Assembly (NCBI RefSeq): GCF_000006445.2
Contig: NC_006043.2
Coordinates: 1,116,001-1,180,000 of the forward strand
Reading direction: 5' to 3'
DNA: 64,000 bases
From: Debaryomyces hansenii CBS767
Lineage: Eukaryota; Ascomycota; Pichiomycetes; Serinales; Debaryomycetaceae
Below are positions 30,364 to 40,010 of this stretch, piece by piece. Below the pieces are notes generated by a model. The model did not search any database. It worked only from the letters and a program-made list of their open reading frames with translations, and was not told where the DNA came from. The stretch's first letter is position 1; each line of letters opens with the position of its first letter. The translations under genes and the position numbers were made by a program.

Positions 30364-30920
30364 TGTAAATTATTTAACCTTTTTTTAAAGTGAAATCGGT
30401 GTCGATAAAAATGGGTGTAAATATATTCTAATATCAACCACTCTCAATTTCTAGAAAGCTATAGAAATTTACCTGCATATAATGACTAAAGGGAACCAGG
30501 TCTTGCAACTTGAATTGACAGATCTGGTACCATCGAATATCTATGATAGTTATGTATCAAGTGTATTAGACTATAATGAATACATTTCGAACGATTAAGA
30601 ACATTCAACTATTTTTTAGAATTTTTTAAGTGGTTTCTTGAATATTTTAACAATTTTTTTAAATATATACCATTTTTACAGAATTTTTCGATTTCTGCTA
30701 GGATTAATGATATACATTTAATAAAAGCGAATTTAACTAAAAAATGAATCACTTATTACAAGGAGATTATGAGATTATAACAAAAGCGGATACGATGATA
30801 GAAATATCGAAACTAATGTGGACAGTGGGCCATATTATTCAAGCTATATAATATTAGAAATGAAGTACTGTAGCAATTATTGAATTGATTTGTAAAAAGG
30901 TTTAGAAATAGATTAGCGAA
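30364..30920. other. CPR6 promoter region, two tiny open frames only
   Basis: 557 bases between the CPR6 start and the CKA1 stop. It contains the heat-shock element at 30449-30466. Two ATG-started plus-strand frames of 38 codons (30482-30598) and 35 codons (30744-30851) resemble nothing I know, and no splice signals link them. No RNA gene is seen. Confidence 0.45.
30449..30466. promoter_or_regulatory. Gap-type heat-shock element upstream of CPR6
   Basis: TTC-TA-GAA followed by seven bases and GAA (TTCTAGAAAGCTATAGAA). This is the gap-type Hsf1 element nTTCnnGAAn(5)nGAAn. It lies about 86 bases before the CPR6 ATG. Confidence 0.65.
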
Positions 30921-31922
30921 TTATTTTGCTGCATTTCTCACTGGATTGAAATATGCATGCGCCATTGCCTCCTTCGCCGTTAATCTTTCTTGATGATCAT
31001 ATCTTAATAATTTATCGATGAAATCAAGGAATTCCTCCGAAACAAGATGCTGGTTATTCTCGTTTATGAATCTCTTCCAAGGTCTTCTATTATAATATCC
31101 CAAGTCTTCATAGTCATCACTCAAGGTTAAATTATAGGTTTGTAAATATCTGTTGAGATCGTCAGATCCCAAAACTCTAACAATCTGTACCAATTGATCT
31201 GTGTTGGAATTACCGTGGAAAAATGGCTCTTTTTTAAATACCATTGATGCTAACATGCAACCGTAAGACCATAAATCTAAAGAATAGTCGTATAACCTGA
31301 AATCTACCAATAATTCTGGACCTTTGAAATATCTTGATGCAACTCTAACGTTGTATTCTGTTCCCGGATGGTAGTATTCTGCCAATCCCCAATCAATTAA
31401 CCTCAAAACTTTCTTATCATGATCGATCATAACATTGTGTGGTTTGACATCTCTGTGCATTATACCCATTGAATGAGAATAATCCAAAGCTTTCAACAAT
31501 TCGTACATGTAAAATCTTATATCGTAATCCGTGAATGTAGGGTACAAAGTCCTGAAATCAAGGTTATTGACATTCTCGAATATCAACGCAGGGGTTTTCA
31601 GCTGTGGCTCTCTTACTATATCCAAAAGCCCGATCACATTAGGACCCGTTACCAAGTTTTTTAAAATCGATATTTCTCTCTTGATCTTCTTTCTCTTAAC
31701 CGGCTTTAATACCTTGATAACACATTTGTCACCTTTGGTTAAGTCTATTCCCAAAAACACCTCAGAATATTTCCCTCTACCTAACTTTTTAATAATTTCG
31801 TAGTTCTCTTGCGAGTTCCACTTAATGTTCACATTCTCATAATCCCAATATGACTGTGGTTTCGACGCTAATACATCCGCATAAACTTTGGATATTGATG
31901 TATTTACGCTATTTGATGTCAT
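30921..31922 (-). CDS. CKA1: Casein kinase 2 catalytic subunit alpha (Cka1 type)
   Basis: A 333-residue Ser/Thr kinase, the constitutively active catalytic subunit of CK2. Motifs: [10 protein letters not shown] glycine loop (about 47-56), the basic substrate-recognition cluster [11 protein letters not shown] (about 72-82), [13 protein letters not shown] catalytic loop (about 158), and DWG in place of DFG ([13 protein letters not shown]), which is specific to CK2. Of the two yeast paralogues it looks closer to Cka1: [28 protein letters not shown] and RPWKRFINE. It lacks the activation of the S. cerevisiae-specific insert near residue 100. The regulatory beta subunits are not in this window. 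Confidence 0.92.
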   Translation of the reverse strand: MTSNSVNTSISKVYADVLASKPQSYWDYENVNIKWNSQENYEIIKKLGRGKYSEVFLGIDLTKGDKCVIKVLKPVKRKKIKREISILKNLVTGPNVIGLLDIVREPQLKTPALIFENVNNLDFRTLYPTFTDYDIRFYMYELLKALDYSHSMGIMHRDVKPHNVMIDHDKKVLRLIDWGLAEYYHPGTEYNVRVASRYFKGPELLVDFRLYDYSLDLWSYGCMLASMVFKKEPFFHGNSNTDQLVQIVRVLGSDDLNRYLQTYNLTLSDDYEDLGYYNRRPWKRFINENNQHLVSEEFLDFIDKLLRYDHQERLTAKEAMAHAYFNPVRNAAK

Positions 31923-32504
31923 TTTCGTTGTGGTTTTGGTAGCAGATGTTGAATAGCGAAATGTAAGAAGGCTAATTATTATATAAATGAATATTAATAA
32001 AAAAGTTTTGAGCCGGAGATTAATCTTGAAAATTTCTGCACTTTATACTTGGACGAATCTAATGAGATTGTAGTCGATCAATGGTCTACTAATATAATGA
32101 TCAAGATAATATTGGATTATAATTCCTATGAGGTAGTCCTGTTTATCACTTTTGGAAGTGACAAAAAAATGAGCAAAAATTTCGCCCGACTTTACACGTG
32201 AGAAAATGTAGTCTTTATCATAGATGTAAGGCTAATCTCTTCAAGTGACCCTAATGGAGGCATATACCACGAGACATTTGATCTTTCTATTATAGCATGT
32301 AAGCTTATCTCTATATACGTATATAACTAACAAATGTGATCTGTAGACAATTATTAGGAGTTACCGAATCTACTAATAACGTTTTGTATTTTTGGTGAGA
32401 TGCAGAGTACAGACTCATAGTTTTAGTTAACGTAGGTAGTTGCAAAACGTTAACGCAAACAATAGGTTTATCAGAATCAGTATTGCACTTCAATTTATCA
32501 ATAA
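31923..32504. other. Intergenic region between CKA1 and LTV1
   Basis: 582 bases holding the CKA1 promoter and the LTV1 3' end. There is a CACGTG E-box at 32195-32200, about 275 bases before the CKA1 start. Frames are short. No RNA gene is seen. Confidence 0.5.
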
Positions 32505-33872
32505 TCATATGTTTAAATTTCCGAAGGAACCGCCTAAGCTACTTAGAGGATCCTTTTGGGCTTGCCTTTCTTTCTTCCTTCTTGCAGCAAGCTTACCCTT
32601 AGAAACGGAATCAGCAGCTTCTTGTAATTTCTGTCTCTCTTGATCCTTTTTAACCAACTTTCTTCCACCACTTTCTAACTCATAATTATTCAAGAAATCA
32701 TCGAGCATGCCTTCTAAATCGCCCCTCTCTCTATCCATATCAAACTCTTGATAATTTTCGTCATCCTCATTTTCGAATTTCTTAACCAACTGTTCGTAAC
32801 GGTCATCCAATAAGGTTAAACCGTCCGTACGAAATAGAGCCGATGACGACATTGAAAATGACGATGTATCAGTCATAGCACCTTTCTTTTTTCTCAACTT
32901 AGTTTTGGATAACTTTTTATTTGACTGATTGTTACCATTAAATGACGGCAAATCTGGAACCACGTCTTCATCTTCGTCTTCAAAATCATCATCTGAATCC
33001 CAGTCATTAGCTTTACTCTTGCTATCTATTTTGAATTTCTTGAAATCCTTTTCCCAGTTTGCATTCAAAAAAGTAGGTGGCTTTTCCTCAACCAAATCTT
33101 CTGGTGCTTCGCCCTTATTGTAAGGCATATCTTGTTCATCCAATTCATCCGATGCATATTTGGCATCATATTCTTCGTTATAATTGTCAAGATCCCATTC
33201 ATCGTATTCTTCATCTTCATAAAATTGGTCCGCATCGGAACCGTAATAAAAATCGTCTTCATCTTCCACTTGTCCAGAATTTATTAAATTAGCGAAAATG
33301 TCATCATCTCCTACTTCTTGTTGACTTGGTTCAATATACGCCTCATCTTCCAAAGCTTCCAATACTTCCCTTAAACGAGGATCCATATCAGGTTTGAATC
33401 CCTTTAACTCTTGTGGAATGCTTTGGAATGTGTCATGTGTAACTTTTATTTTTTGTTCAGAAGGTAATTGATCTCTAAATAAATCTTCAATATTTGCTGG
33501 CTTCTTCTTATCCTTTTCATCACTTTTACGCTCAATGAAAACACCATCTCCAGTTTCCCCTATTGGCCTTAAATGTTGCATGTAATCATATTTCGAATCA
33601 TCAAAGTAAATACCAAATTGTGCTGCTAAACCTTCATTTCCTCTTATTTTCTCGATTTCCTCTGGGGTCAAGTTCTGTTCTAAATCAGATGTTGAGAAGA
33701 CCTTCTTCTTGTTACCAGGATCCATCCTGCTGTGTTTCTTTTCTTGCCCTGGTGCCGGAACAAGAACATGCTCTGAAGCCTCATTATCATAATATAACGC
33801 ATCATCATGGGCTCTATGGACAATAGAGAAAGTCTTAGCAGACTTCTTGTCGAATCTCCTTCTTGGTGGCAT
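32505..33872 (-). CDS. LTV1: 40S ribosome assembly and export factor Ltv1
   Basis: Ltv1 binds the head of pre-40S particles with Enp1 and Rps3, is removed after phosphorylation by Hrr25, and is needed for small-subunit maturation. The 455-residue protein has the conserved N-terminus RRFDKKSAKTFSIVHRAHDD and DNEASEHVLVP. An Arg/Lys-rich motif and QFGIYFDDSKYDYMQHLRPIG (about 85-105) follow. The centre is very acidic (about 195-250 and 285-305). The C-terminal TLLDDRYEQLVKKFENED and a basic tail are typical of the family. RRPE and PAC promoter motifs upstream fit ribosome-biogenesis control. Confidence 0.94.
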   Translation of the reverse strand: MPPRRRFDKKSAKTFSIVHRAHDDALYYDNEASEHVLVPAPGQEKKHSRMDPGNKKKVFSTSDLEQNLTPEEIEKIRGNEGLAAQFGIYFDDSKYDYMQHLRPIGETGDGVFIERKSDEKDKKKPANIEDLFRDQLPSEQKIKVTHDTFQSIPQELKGFKPDMDPRLREVLEALEDEAYIEPSQQEVGDDDIFANLINSGQVEDEDDFYYGSDADQFYEDEEYDEWDLDNYNEEYDAKYASDELDEQDMPYNKGEAPEDLVEEKPPTFLNANWEKDFKKFKIDSKSKANDWDSDDDFEDEDEDVVPDLPSFNGNNQSNKKLSKTKLRKKKGAMTDTSSFSMSSSALFRTDGLTLLDDRYEQLVKKFENEDDENYQEFDMDRERGDLEGMLDDFLNNYELESGGRKLVKKDQERQKLQEAADSVSKGKLAARRKKERQAQKDPLSSLGGSFGNLNI

Positions 33873-33935
33873 AATAGGCGAACGTTGCTATTTAGTAGTT
33901 GGAAGATTATTACCTGATTCTATGTAGTAGTTATC

Positions 33936-33950
33936 AAAAAAAAAAAAAAA
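33936..33950. promoter_or_regulatory. Poly(dA) tract upstream of LTV1
   Basis: A run of 15 A on the plus strand, about 65 bases before the LTV1 ATG. Such tracts exclude nucleosomes and are usual in yeast growth-gene promoters. Confidence 0.5.
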
Positions 33951-33957
33951 TTATATA

Positions 33958-33987
33958 AAAAATTTTGTACTGCATATTTATCTCATC
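33958..33987 (-). promoter_or_regulatory. RRPE and PAC elements upstream of LTV1
   Basis: AAAAATTTT (33958-33966) matches the ribosomal RNA processing element. CTCATC (33982-33987), read GATGAG on the gene strand, matches the PAC core. The pair lies 86-115 bases before the LTV1 start in the order PAC then RRPE, typical of ribosome-biogenesis genes. Confidence 0.55.
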
Positions 33988-34039
33988 TTCAATGTTATTA
34001 TTCTTATGTACTAAATTCTATATTTTGCAACTATAAACA

Positions 34040-35488
34040 CTAATTATCGTGTCTGCCATATGATTCTACCAATATCCGTGGCCAATCACTACGACACATA
34101 CATATAAATTCTGTAATGGCTAAAAAGAGGACACCTAAAATTAGACCAGTCCATAAACCGAACAAACCATATTCCAATTTAAATGCCAAACCATATCCAA
34201 TGGGTAATGCAATCACATAATACGATATCATATTCAAAATTGAGCCAATGCTTTGTCTGCCTTGGCCCCTCAAAATACCAGCACCCAAGACATTGAAAGA
34301 GTCAGCAATTTGGTTGATAGCGACCAATATCAAAATTTTGTCACTGATCTTCAATACATCCTGGGATGAAGTAAATAATTTACCCAAACTATGTCTACCA
34401 AAAAAGACGAGTGAAAAGTTAATAGCTGCAATATAAGCTGACAAAATCACGGTTATACGGGTTACTAACTTTGCAGCATAAATATGTTTCATTCCCACAA
34501 AATGACCGATTCTGGTTGAAATGGCGACGGCAACAGCAAAAGGTAATTGAAATGCTAAAGATCCTGCGTTGGACGCAATGGATTGGGCTGCTAATGCATT
34601 AGTACCGAAAGAGGCTGCAAATATGGTTAAAATCTCAAACGCTAAGTATTCAGCTTCAACCATAACAACCCCAGGTAAGGCTAGTTTGAGCATCGGTGAC
34701 CAGTTTTTACACGCTTTGTATAATTGAAGTCCACCCCAGCATTTTTTTCCATCAACAAATAAAACATATGCCAACATCATGAACGAAATAAACCAGTAAA
34801 TTATCGAGACTGCCAATGGTGCACCACTAAACCCTAGACCATAAGTAGGATGCCAAACTAATATCCAGTTCAAAACGAAGTTAAGGGGCGTTGCAATTAA
34901 CAATACCCATGTACCTGCATTGAAACAGTGTTGTGCTTGTAAAAATCTTTTGCTAGTCTCAAATAATATCAACCCTGGCGCTCCAATGGCATTTATTCTC
35001 AAGTATGTCTGAGTCAAATGCACTAATTCTGGGTCTGGTACCAAGTGTTGTAAAAGTGTCCCTGAATACCACCAAATAAAAACCAATGGAAAAAGAGTAA
35101 TCGCCATCATCATCATGGAGCATCGTTGGAAATATAATCCAACATTATGCAACTTGCCTGAACCATATGCCTGAGAACAGAAAGAATCAAGACTTGTGGC
35201 CATTCCTTGGTACACTGCTAATCCGGTGATATTAAAAGTACAAACGGCCAATGATGCCGCTGCTAATTCCCTCGGACCCAATTTACCAGCTGAGAATATA
35301 GTTGTCACCGAAAGGAGGTATTGCAAGAAAAATGTTATAACTAAAGGACCTGAAGAACGAAGAATGAACCTTAATTCTGATTTCGGGGTAATATCGAAAT
35401 CAGGTTTTTGCGAACTTGGTTTATGTCCCAAAGAGTTATATTGCTCATGGCTATGTGCTCCAGTAAGCAATGGTTCCTCAGCATTCAT
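34040..35488 (-). CDS. MATE-family multidrug/metabolite efflux transporter (Erc1/YDR338C type)
   Basis: A 482-residue membrane protein of the MATE family (two MatE domains, about 50-215 and 265-430) with about 12 hydrophobic segments after a 45-residue cytosolic start. Diagnostic parts include GPLVITFFLQYLLSVTTIF in TM1, and AVYQGMATSLDSFCSQAYGS (about 95-112), where SLDSFCSQAYG is the family hallmark. ALPGVVMVEAEYLAFEIL and LRGQGRQSIGSILNMISYY lie in the second half. Yeast members include Erc1 (ethionine resistance) and YDR338C; I cannot choose between them. MATE proteins exchange Na+ or H+ for organic cations or metabolites. Confidence 0.9.
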   Translation of the reverse strand: MNAEEPLLTGAHSHEQYNSLGHKPSSQKPDFDITPKSELRFILRSSGPLVITFFLQYLLSVTTIFSAGKLGPRELAAASLAVCTFNITGLAVYQGMATSLDSFCSQAYGSGKLHNVGLYFQRCSMMMMAITLFPLVFIWWYSGTLLQHLVPDPELVHLTQTYLRINAIGAPGLILFETSKRFLQAQHCFNAGTWVLLIATPLNFVLNWILVWHPTYGLGFSGAPLAVSIIYWFISFMMLAYVLFVDGKKCWGGLQLYKACKNWSPMLKLALPGVVMVEAEYLAFEILTIFAASFGTNALAAQSIASNAGSLAFQLPFAVAVAISTRIGHFVGMKHIYAAKLVTRITVILSAYIAAINFSLVFFGRHSLGKLFTSSQDVLKISDKILILVAINQIADSFNVLGAGILRGQGRQSIGSILNMISYYVIALPIGYGLAFKLEYGLFGLWTGLILGVLFLAITEFICMCRSDWPRILVESYGRHDN

Positions 35489-35620
35489 CGTTTTATCATT
35501 ACTTGATGAGTTTTTCAGATAATGGAAATAGCCCCATTAAATAGATAAAGTATTATCGCAAAAATACGTGCACAAAATCTCGTTGGCGGCTTTCCTAATG
35601 CGGAATATAATTGCGGCACA

Positions 35621-36700
35621 TTAACAAAATATATATAAACTATGTTCTGGTCTAACATAGAAACTATTGAAGATATGTTCCTCATTTATAGTTATATCAT
35701 TTGGTAATGGTATTTCCAATGTATTCATTTTCAATTTTGTCATTGACTTGTTGAAATAATACCTAGAATCTGAATTATTTAGGATCAATGCATGCGAACT
35801 CCTGACATATGATAATTGAATACTGGTGCATGATTGTAGATTGGCACATTCAAACTTCACAAGTAGTTGATGTTTCAGAGATATTTTCTTGAAAGTGATC
35901 GAGTAATTCAATTTTTCTGTACTTACGAGTGATGATGGGGCTTCGTCTATAGTTGAGGTTCTCTGGACATTACGATGCGTAGTATGTTCGGTGTTTGGTG
36001 CTGTGACCTTCTTTTTGTCTACGTCTATTTGCATATCGCTTATTTCTTGAATTAAGGGCTTGGAGCTGGTATCGGTGTCTTTTGCTTTGATGTTCATCAA
36101 ATTTGGTAATTCACCCATATCTTCATCTAGGTCCATACCATCCTGGTCTCTGTCTCTTATTTCTTCAATTAACCCCAATGTCTCGTTCTTCTTTAGGCTC
36201 TGCAATTTTTTCTGGAATCCTGATTCATCAAGTTCGTCCTTCAAAATCTTTGTTTGAGAAAGCTCTCCTTTGGAAAGCATCTTGGGGATAGAATATTCTC
36301 TCTCTAAGATAACGTCAAACAAGAGTTCAATGGATTCAATACACCATTCAATCAAGATAGACCTCAAATCGTTGTTGATTTGGCACCATTGAAAACACAA
36401 TGTGTTGATGCAACAATCGTAAACGAATGAAGGTTGTCCTTTTTTATCTTTAGTGTACTTCTCTCTTGACACGATCAATGGAATTTCCCACTGATTATCA
36501 ATGATCAACGGGAATATCACGGATGGCTCAAAATCTTGAGCTGGCTTTGGAACTTGAGCATCGTGACAAACATTAATAAAAACTTTAGTTGATAATGCAT
36601 GCGCTAATGGATCGTTAGCCGAAACAATTTTAGTCTTGATAACAAATCCGGCTGTCGGATCTAACTGAATGGATTCACTTTGTTCTGTTATCAATGCCAT
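35621..36700 (-). CDS. PIH1: Pih1, R2TP chaperone complex subunit
   Basis: R2TP (Rvb1, Rvb2, Tah1, Pih1) works with Hsp90 in assembling snoRNPs, PIKK kinases and RNA polymerase II. The 359-residue protein begins with a PIH1 domain (about 10-170): AGFVIKTKIV, FINVCHDAQVPKPA, and VIFPLIIDNQWEIPLIVS with the basic patch around REKYTKDKKG that in relatives binds phosphorylated Tel2. WCIESIELLFDVILEREYS closes the domain. The acidic middle is disordered. The last 95 residues form a CS-like beta domain ending YVRPEHSLYIFC, which in yeast binds Tah1. Length matches S. cerevisiae Pih1 (344). Confidence 0.88.
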   Translation of the reverse strand: MALITEQSESIQLDPTAGFVIKTKIVSANDPLAHALSTKVFINVCHDAQVPKPAQDFEPSVIFPLIIDNQWEIPLIVSREKYTKDKKGQPSFVYDCCINTLCFQWCQINNDLRSILIEWCIESIELLFDVILEREYSIPKMLSKGELSQTKILKDELDESGFQKKLQSLKKNETLGLIEEIRDRDQDGMDLDEDMGELPNLMNIKAKDTDTSSKPLIQEISDMQIDVDKKKVTAPNTEHTTHRNVQRTSTIDEAPSSLVSTEKLNYSITFKKISLKHQLLVKFECANLQSCTSIQLSYVRSSHALILNNSDSRYYFNKSMTKLKMNTLEIPLPNDITINEEHIFNSFYVRPEHSLYIFC

Positions 36701-36940
36701 TGTTAACTAATAACTTCTCCATTTGTTGGTAGTTTTGTTAGTAGTCGTGATAAATTATGAGATGCGATGGGAATTACACGCACTGATTTCGGAATCATAG
36801 TTGACTCAAGAGTCAACTTCCATCGAATAGCTCACAACATTTAGGGGTACAAATTTTGTTGAACTTAACGTTTGATTATAGTTCTATTTAAGTGGATATA
36901 TATTGCTGAAAACAAAATTCTAGGTCGTCTTGCTAACAAA

Positions 36941-38983
36941 ATGAATGTCCTAGTTTATGCTGGGCCAGGTACTACGACAGAAAGTGTTAAGCACTGTTTA
37001 GAAACGCTTCGACTTCACTTATCTCCATACAATGCAGTTACTTCTATTTCAGAGAATTCGTTATTGAACGATCCATGGATGTATAAAACTTCGTTATTGG
37101 TTTTGCCAGGTGGAGCAGATTTACCATTTTGCCGGAGTTTAAACGGGGATGGTAATCGAAAAATTTCACAGTTTGTCAAAAAAGGAGGTAAATTTATCGG
37201 GTTTTGTGCTGGTGGGTATTATTCGTCTAGTAGAGTCGAGTTTGAGGTAGGTGATGCAAAAATGGAGGTTTCGGGTTCCAGGGAATTGGGGTTCTTTCCT
37301 GGAATTGCTAAAGGATGCGCTTATAAGGGCTTCATGTATGAATCACACGGTGGGGCCAAAGCTACTAAATTGGCTGTGAACACTAAGGCATTGCCAAATT
37401 GTGTTTCAGAAGCTTATAACTACTATAATGGCGGATGTGTTTTCTTAAATGCGTCGAAATATTCTAATGTCGAAATATTGGCCAGATACACTGAACCATT
37501 AGATGTCGAAGACGAAGAGAAGGCGGCGGCCATATACTGCAAAGTTGGAAAGGGGGATGTATTGTTGACGGGTTCACACCCGGAATTTACTCCTCTGTTA
37601 TTGAGTTCCTCCGATGGTGATAGAAATTTCCAACAAGTAATTGATACATTGAATGAAAACGATTTTAACAGAAGAGTGTTTATGAAGGAATGCTTAAAAA
37701 AATTAGGTTTGCGTGTTAATGATGATGTGAATACATCAATTCCTAAGATAACGCCGATTTACTTACTGTCTAATCTAAACCCAACAAACATGACTCAATT
37801 AATGAGTGATTTAAAAGAAAACCTCGATTTTGTTAATGGTAATACCTTCGAAGATAACCATGATACTTTTAGCTTCCACGAAGAGACAGAGGAAATAAAT
37901 AACTATACTTCCAGTTCAGAAAATGAAATTGAAGATCCACACGCTGCCATAAAACACATTAAGGTGTTTACGTCGAAAAACTTACCCAGCAGCAAAGAGA
38001 CTCCATATTTTGATATGTCTACTTACTTTGAAACTCTAGCTATGTTAAGTAAATACAGCGGTAAAGTTGGCGACTTTGGATCTGTTATTGGTTATGGAGA
38101 GGTTGTTAGCTCAACCAATGCTATGCTTGAGTCGAATCCTCACTTGCTTCGATATTTGCCGAATGGATTCACACTAGCAGCAACAACACAGGTAGCAGGA
38201 AGAGGTAGAGGAGGTAATGTTTGGATTAATCCCAAAGGTGTGATGGCACAATCTATATTGTTCAAGATCTCATCAGGTCAAAACCAATCCTCTTCTATAG
38301 TTACGTTACAATATTTATGTGGTTTAGCTTTAATTGAGCTGATACTAGGATATGGTAGTATACAACCAGGGAATGGCGCGGGATATGAAGACTTGCCAGT
38401 CAAAATCAAGTGGCCGAACGATATATTTGCTTTGAAGCCAGAGTATTTCAATTCATTGGAAGACAAAAATGAATTTACCAAGACAGTTGATGGGGATGAC
38501 GAGAAATATGCAAAGATTTCGGGAGCCTTGATTAATTCACAATTTTTGAATAACCAATTCCATCTAGTTTGGGGTGTCGGTGTTAACGTTTCAAACTCTG
38601 CACCCACAACTTCCCTAAACCTTGTATTAGCAAGATTAAACGAAATAAGAGAAAAGAACGGTTTGAAACCATTACCTCCGTTCAAGCATGAGATATTATT
38701 GGCAAAACTAATGTACACCATAGACCAATTCTATAATGTGTTTAAGCATTCAGGCATAAAACCATTTTTGCCATTATATTACAAGCGGTGGTTCCATACC
38801 TCACAAATTGTTAAGCTAGATGCACATGGAAATGGTCAAACAAGAACTTGCATTATCAGGGGTATTACATCCGACTATGGATTACTTATCGCTGAAGATA
38901 TCAATAATGGTGAAACATTAGAATTGCAACCTGATGGGAACTCATTTGATATTTTCAAGGGGTTAGTTTACAAGAAGACTTAA
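36941..38983 (+). CDS. BPL1: Biotin-protein ligase
   Basis: Attaches biotin to acetyl-CoA carboxylase, pyruvate carboxylase and other apo-carboxylases. The 680-residue protein has an N-terminal glutamine-amidotransferase-like domain (about 1-225; MNVLVYAGPGTTTESVKHC, LVLPGGADLPFCRSL, GKFIGFCAGGYYSS with the nucleophile-like Cys). The C-terminal catalytic domain (about 380-680) carries AGRGRGGNVWINPKGVMAQS for biotinyl-AMP binding. It continues with VKIKWPNDIFAL, KISGALINSQF and a final DYGLLIAED...LQPDGNSFDIFKGL segment. Start: the frame runs open 23 codons further up without an ATG, and the family begins MNVLVYxGPGTT, so the ATG at 36941 is right. S. cerevisiae Bpl1 is 690 residues. Confidence 0.95.
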   Translation: MNVLVYAGPGTTTESVKHCLETLRLHLSPYNAVTSISENSLLNDPWMYKTSLLVLPGGADLPFCRSLNGDGNRKISQFVKKGGKFIGFCAGGYYSSSRVEFEVGDAKMEVSGSRELGFFPGIAKGCAYKGFMYESHGGAKATKLAVNTKALPNCVSEAYNYYNGGCVFLNASKYSNVEILARYTEPLDVEDEEKAAAIYCKVGKGDVLLTGSHPEFTPLLLSSSDGDRNFQQVIDTLNENDFNRRVFMKECLKKLGLRVNDDVNTSIPKITPIYLLSNLNPTNMTQLMSDLKENLDFVNGNTFEDNHDTFSFHEETEEINNYTSSSENEIEDPHAAIKHIKVFTSKNLPSSKETPYFDMSTYFETLAMLSKYSGKVGDFGSVIGYGEVVSSTNAMLESNPHLLRYLPNGFTLAATTQVAGRGRGGNVWINPKGVMAQSILFKISSGQNQSSSIVTLQYLCGLALIELILGYGSIQPGNGAGYEDLPVKIKWPNDIFALKPEYFNSLEDKNEFTKTVDGDDEKYAKISGALINSQFLNNQFHLVWGVGVNVSNSAPTTSLNLVLARLNEIREKNGLKPLPPFKHEILLAKLMYTIDQFYNVFKHSGIKPFLPLYYKRWFHTSQIVKLDAHGNGQTRTCIIRGITSDYGLLIAEDINNGETLELQPDGNSFDIFKGLVYKKT

Positions 38984-39169
38984 TTGTAACCGAGTAGAGT
39001 GTATTTATATTCTCGTCGATAAAAAGCATATTTGATAGCTGTATATAATCTCAATCGTAATACTATACTAATGCCATTAGTGCGATAAATGCGAAATTTA
39101 TTTTGATGTACAAATAAAATCATTGTTTATCAAGAGATCACAGCGCGTCCAACTTGACAAGTTGAAGTG

Positions 39170-39607
39170 ATGAAGGTCAATATAGTAGAATGGCATGGGG
39201 TTACTACGTGGCATTGGAAATTGGCGCCTTCTGAAGGCCTGGAGAATGATAGTGCTTATGTAGATGAATTATGTGGAATTTGCCGTGTTTCATTTGATGG
39301 AACTTGTCCTAATTGCAAATATCCGGGGGATGATTGTCCATTAGTATTAGGAGGTGGATGTACGCATAACTTTCATTTACACTGCATTTTAAAGTGGTTG
39401 GAGCAAGATACTTCTAAAGGTCTTTGTCCGATGTGCAGACAGATATTTACGTTTAGGAAAACCGATGAAACAACCGCCGATGAATTTAGCAAGTTACAAA
39501 CGTTGATTGATGGTCACAATGCGATGAGAGAAGGAGTACAAAACAACAGCGAACAAGATTTCGAATCTTTCAGAGCAGAAGATGCCGATTTACAAATGTC
39601 TGAATAA
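39170..39607 (+). CDS. APC11: APC/C RING-H2 subunit Apc11
   Basis: Catalytic RING subunit of the anaphase-promoting complex, which with Apc2 and an E2 ubiquitinates securin and cyclins. The 145-residue protein has MKVNIVEWHGVTTWHWKLA at the start (Trp-rich strand that docks on Apc2) and the RING-H2: CGICRVSFDGTCPNCKYPGD, CPLVLGGGCTHNFHLHCILK, WLEQD and CPMCRQ (about residues 36-98). A short acidic tail follows. The better start is the ATG at 39170, as in the family's MKV opening. Length is close to S. cerevisiae (165). An ACGCG core on the minus strand lies about 25 bases before the start. Confidence 0.95.
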   Translation: MKVNIVEWHGVTTWHWKLAPSEGLENDSAYVDELCGICRVSFDGTCPNCKYPGDDCPLVLGGGCTHNFHLHCILKWLEQDTSKGLCPMCRQIFTFRKTDETTADEFSKLQTLIDGHNAMREGVQNNSEQDFESFRAEDADLQMSE

Positions 39608-40010
39608 TATCAATATCCTTGATTAAAACATAAATCTCGAACAGATCAGAGGATGAAGTGGGTCGATCATATACATATTATGTGAATGCAATAGGTATTG
39701 ACTACAGATTCATATTCGAAACGCATAACACTTGGTATAATACTGATACGAGGCTTTCTATAGTTTTTGGGTTTGGATAAATTCTCAAAACATAGAGTCT
39801 GCTTATCATTACTAGGCGATTCCCAATATAGCTAGACGCATAGATGGCTTACTATCTTCATATTCATACAGTTATATAGAACATCCGTTATGACGGAAGT
39901 TGAATGAATGCCAATTTTCCAATTTTTCAGCTAATCGCGTGCTCGTAAATTAATCGTCCTTTTTTAGCGAATACTTTATCAGAAAGCAGTTACTTTAGAG
40001 ACATTCACTA
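39608..40010. other. Intergenic region between APC11 and COQ2
   Basis: 403 bases with no gene. Two CCAAT boxes occur at 39911-39915 and 39919-39923, about 90-100 bases before COQ2, which would fit HAP-complex control of a respiratory gene. Otherwise nothing is seen. Confidence 0.5.

Noticed and set aside
36872..36940. In-frame 23-codon extension upstream of BPL1 containing GCTAAC, as a possible extra exon or N-terminal extension
   Set aside because: There is no ATG in it, no plausible donor upstream, and the family starts at the MNVLVYxGPGTT methionine.
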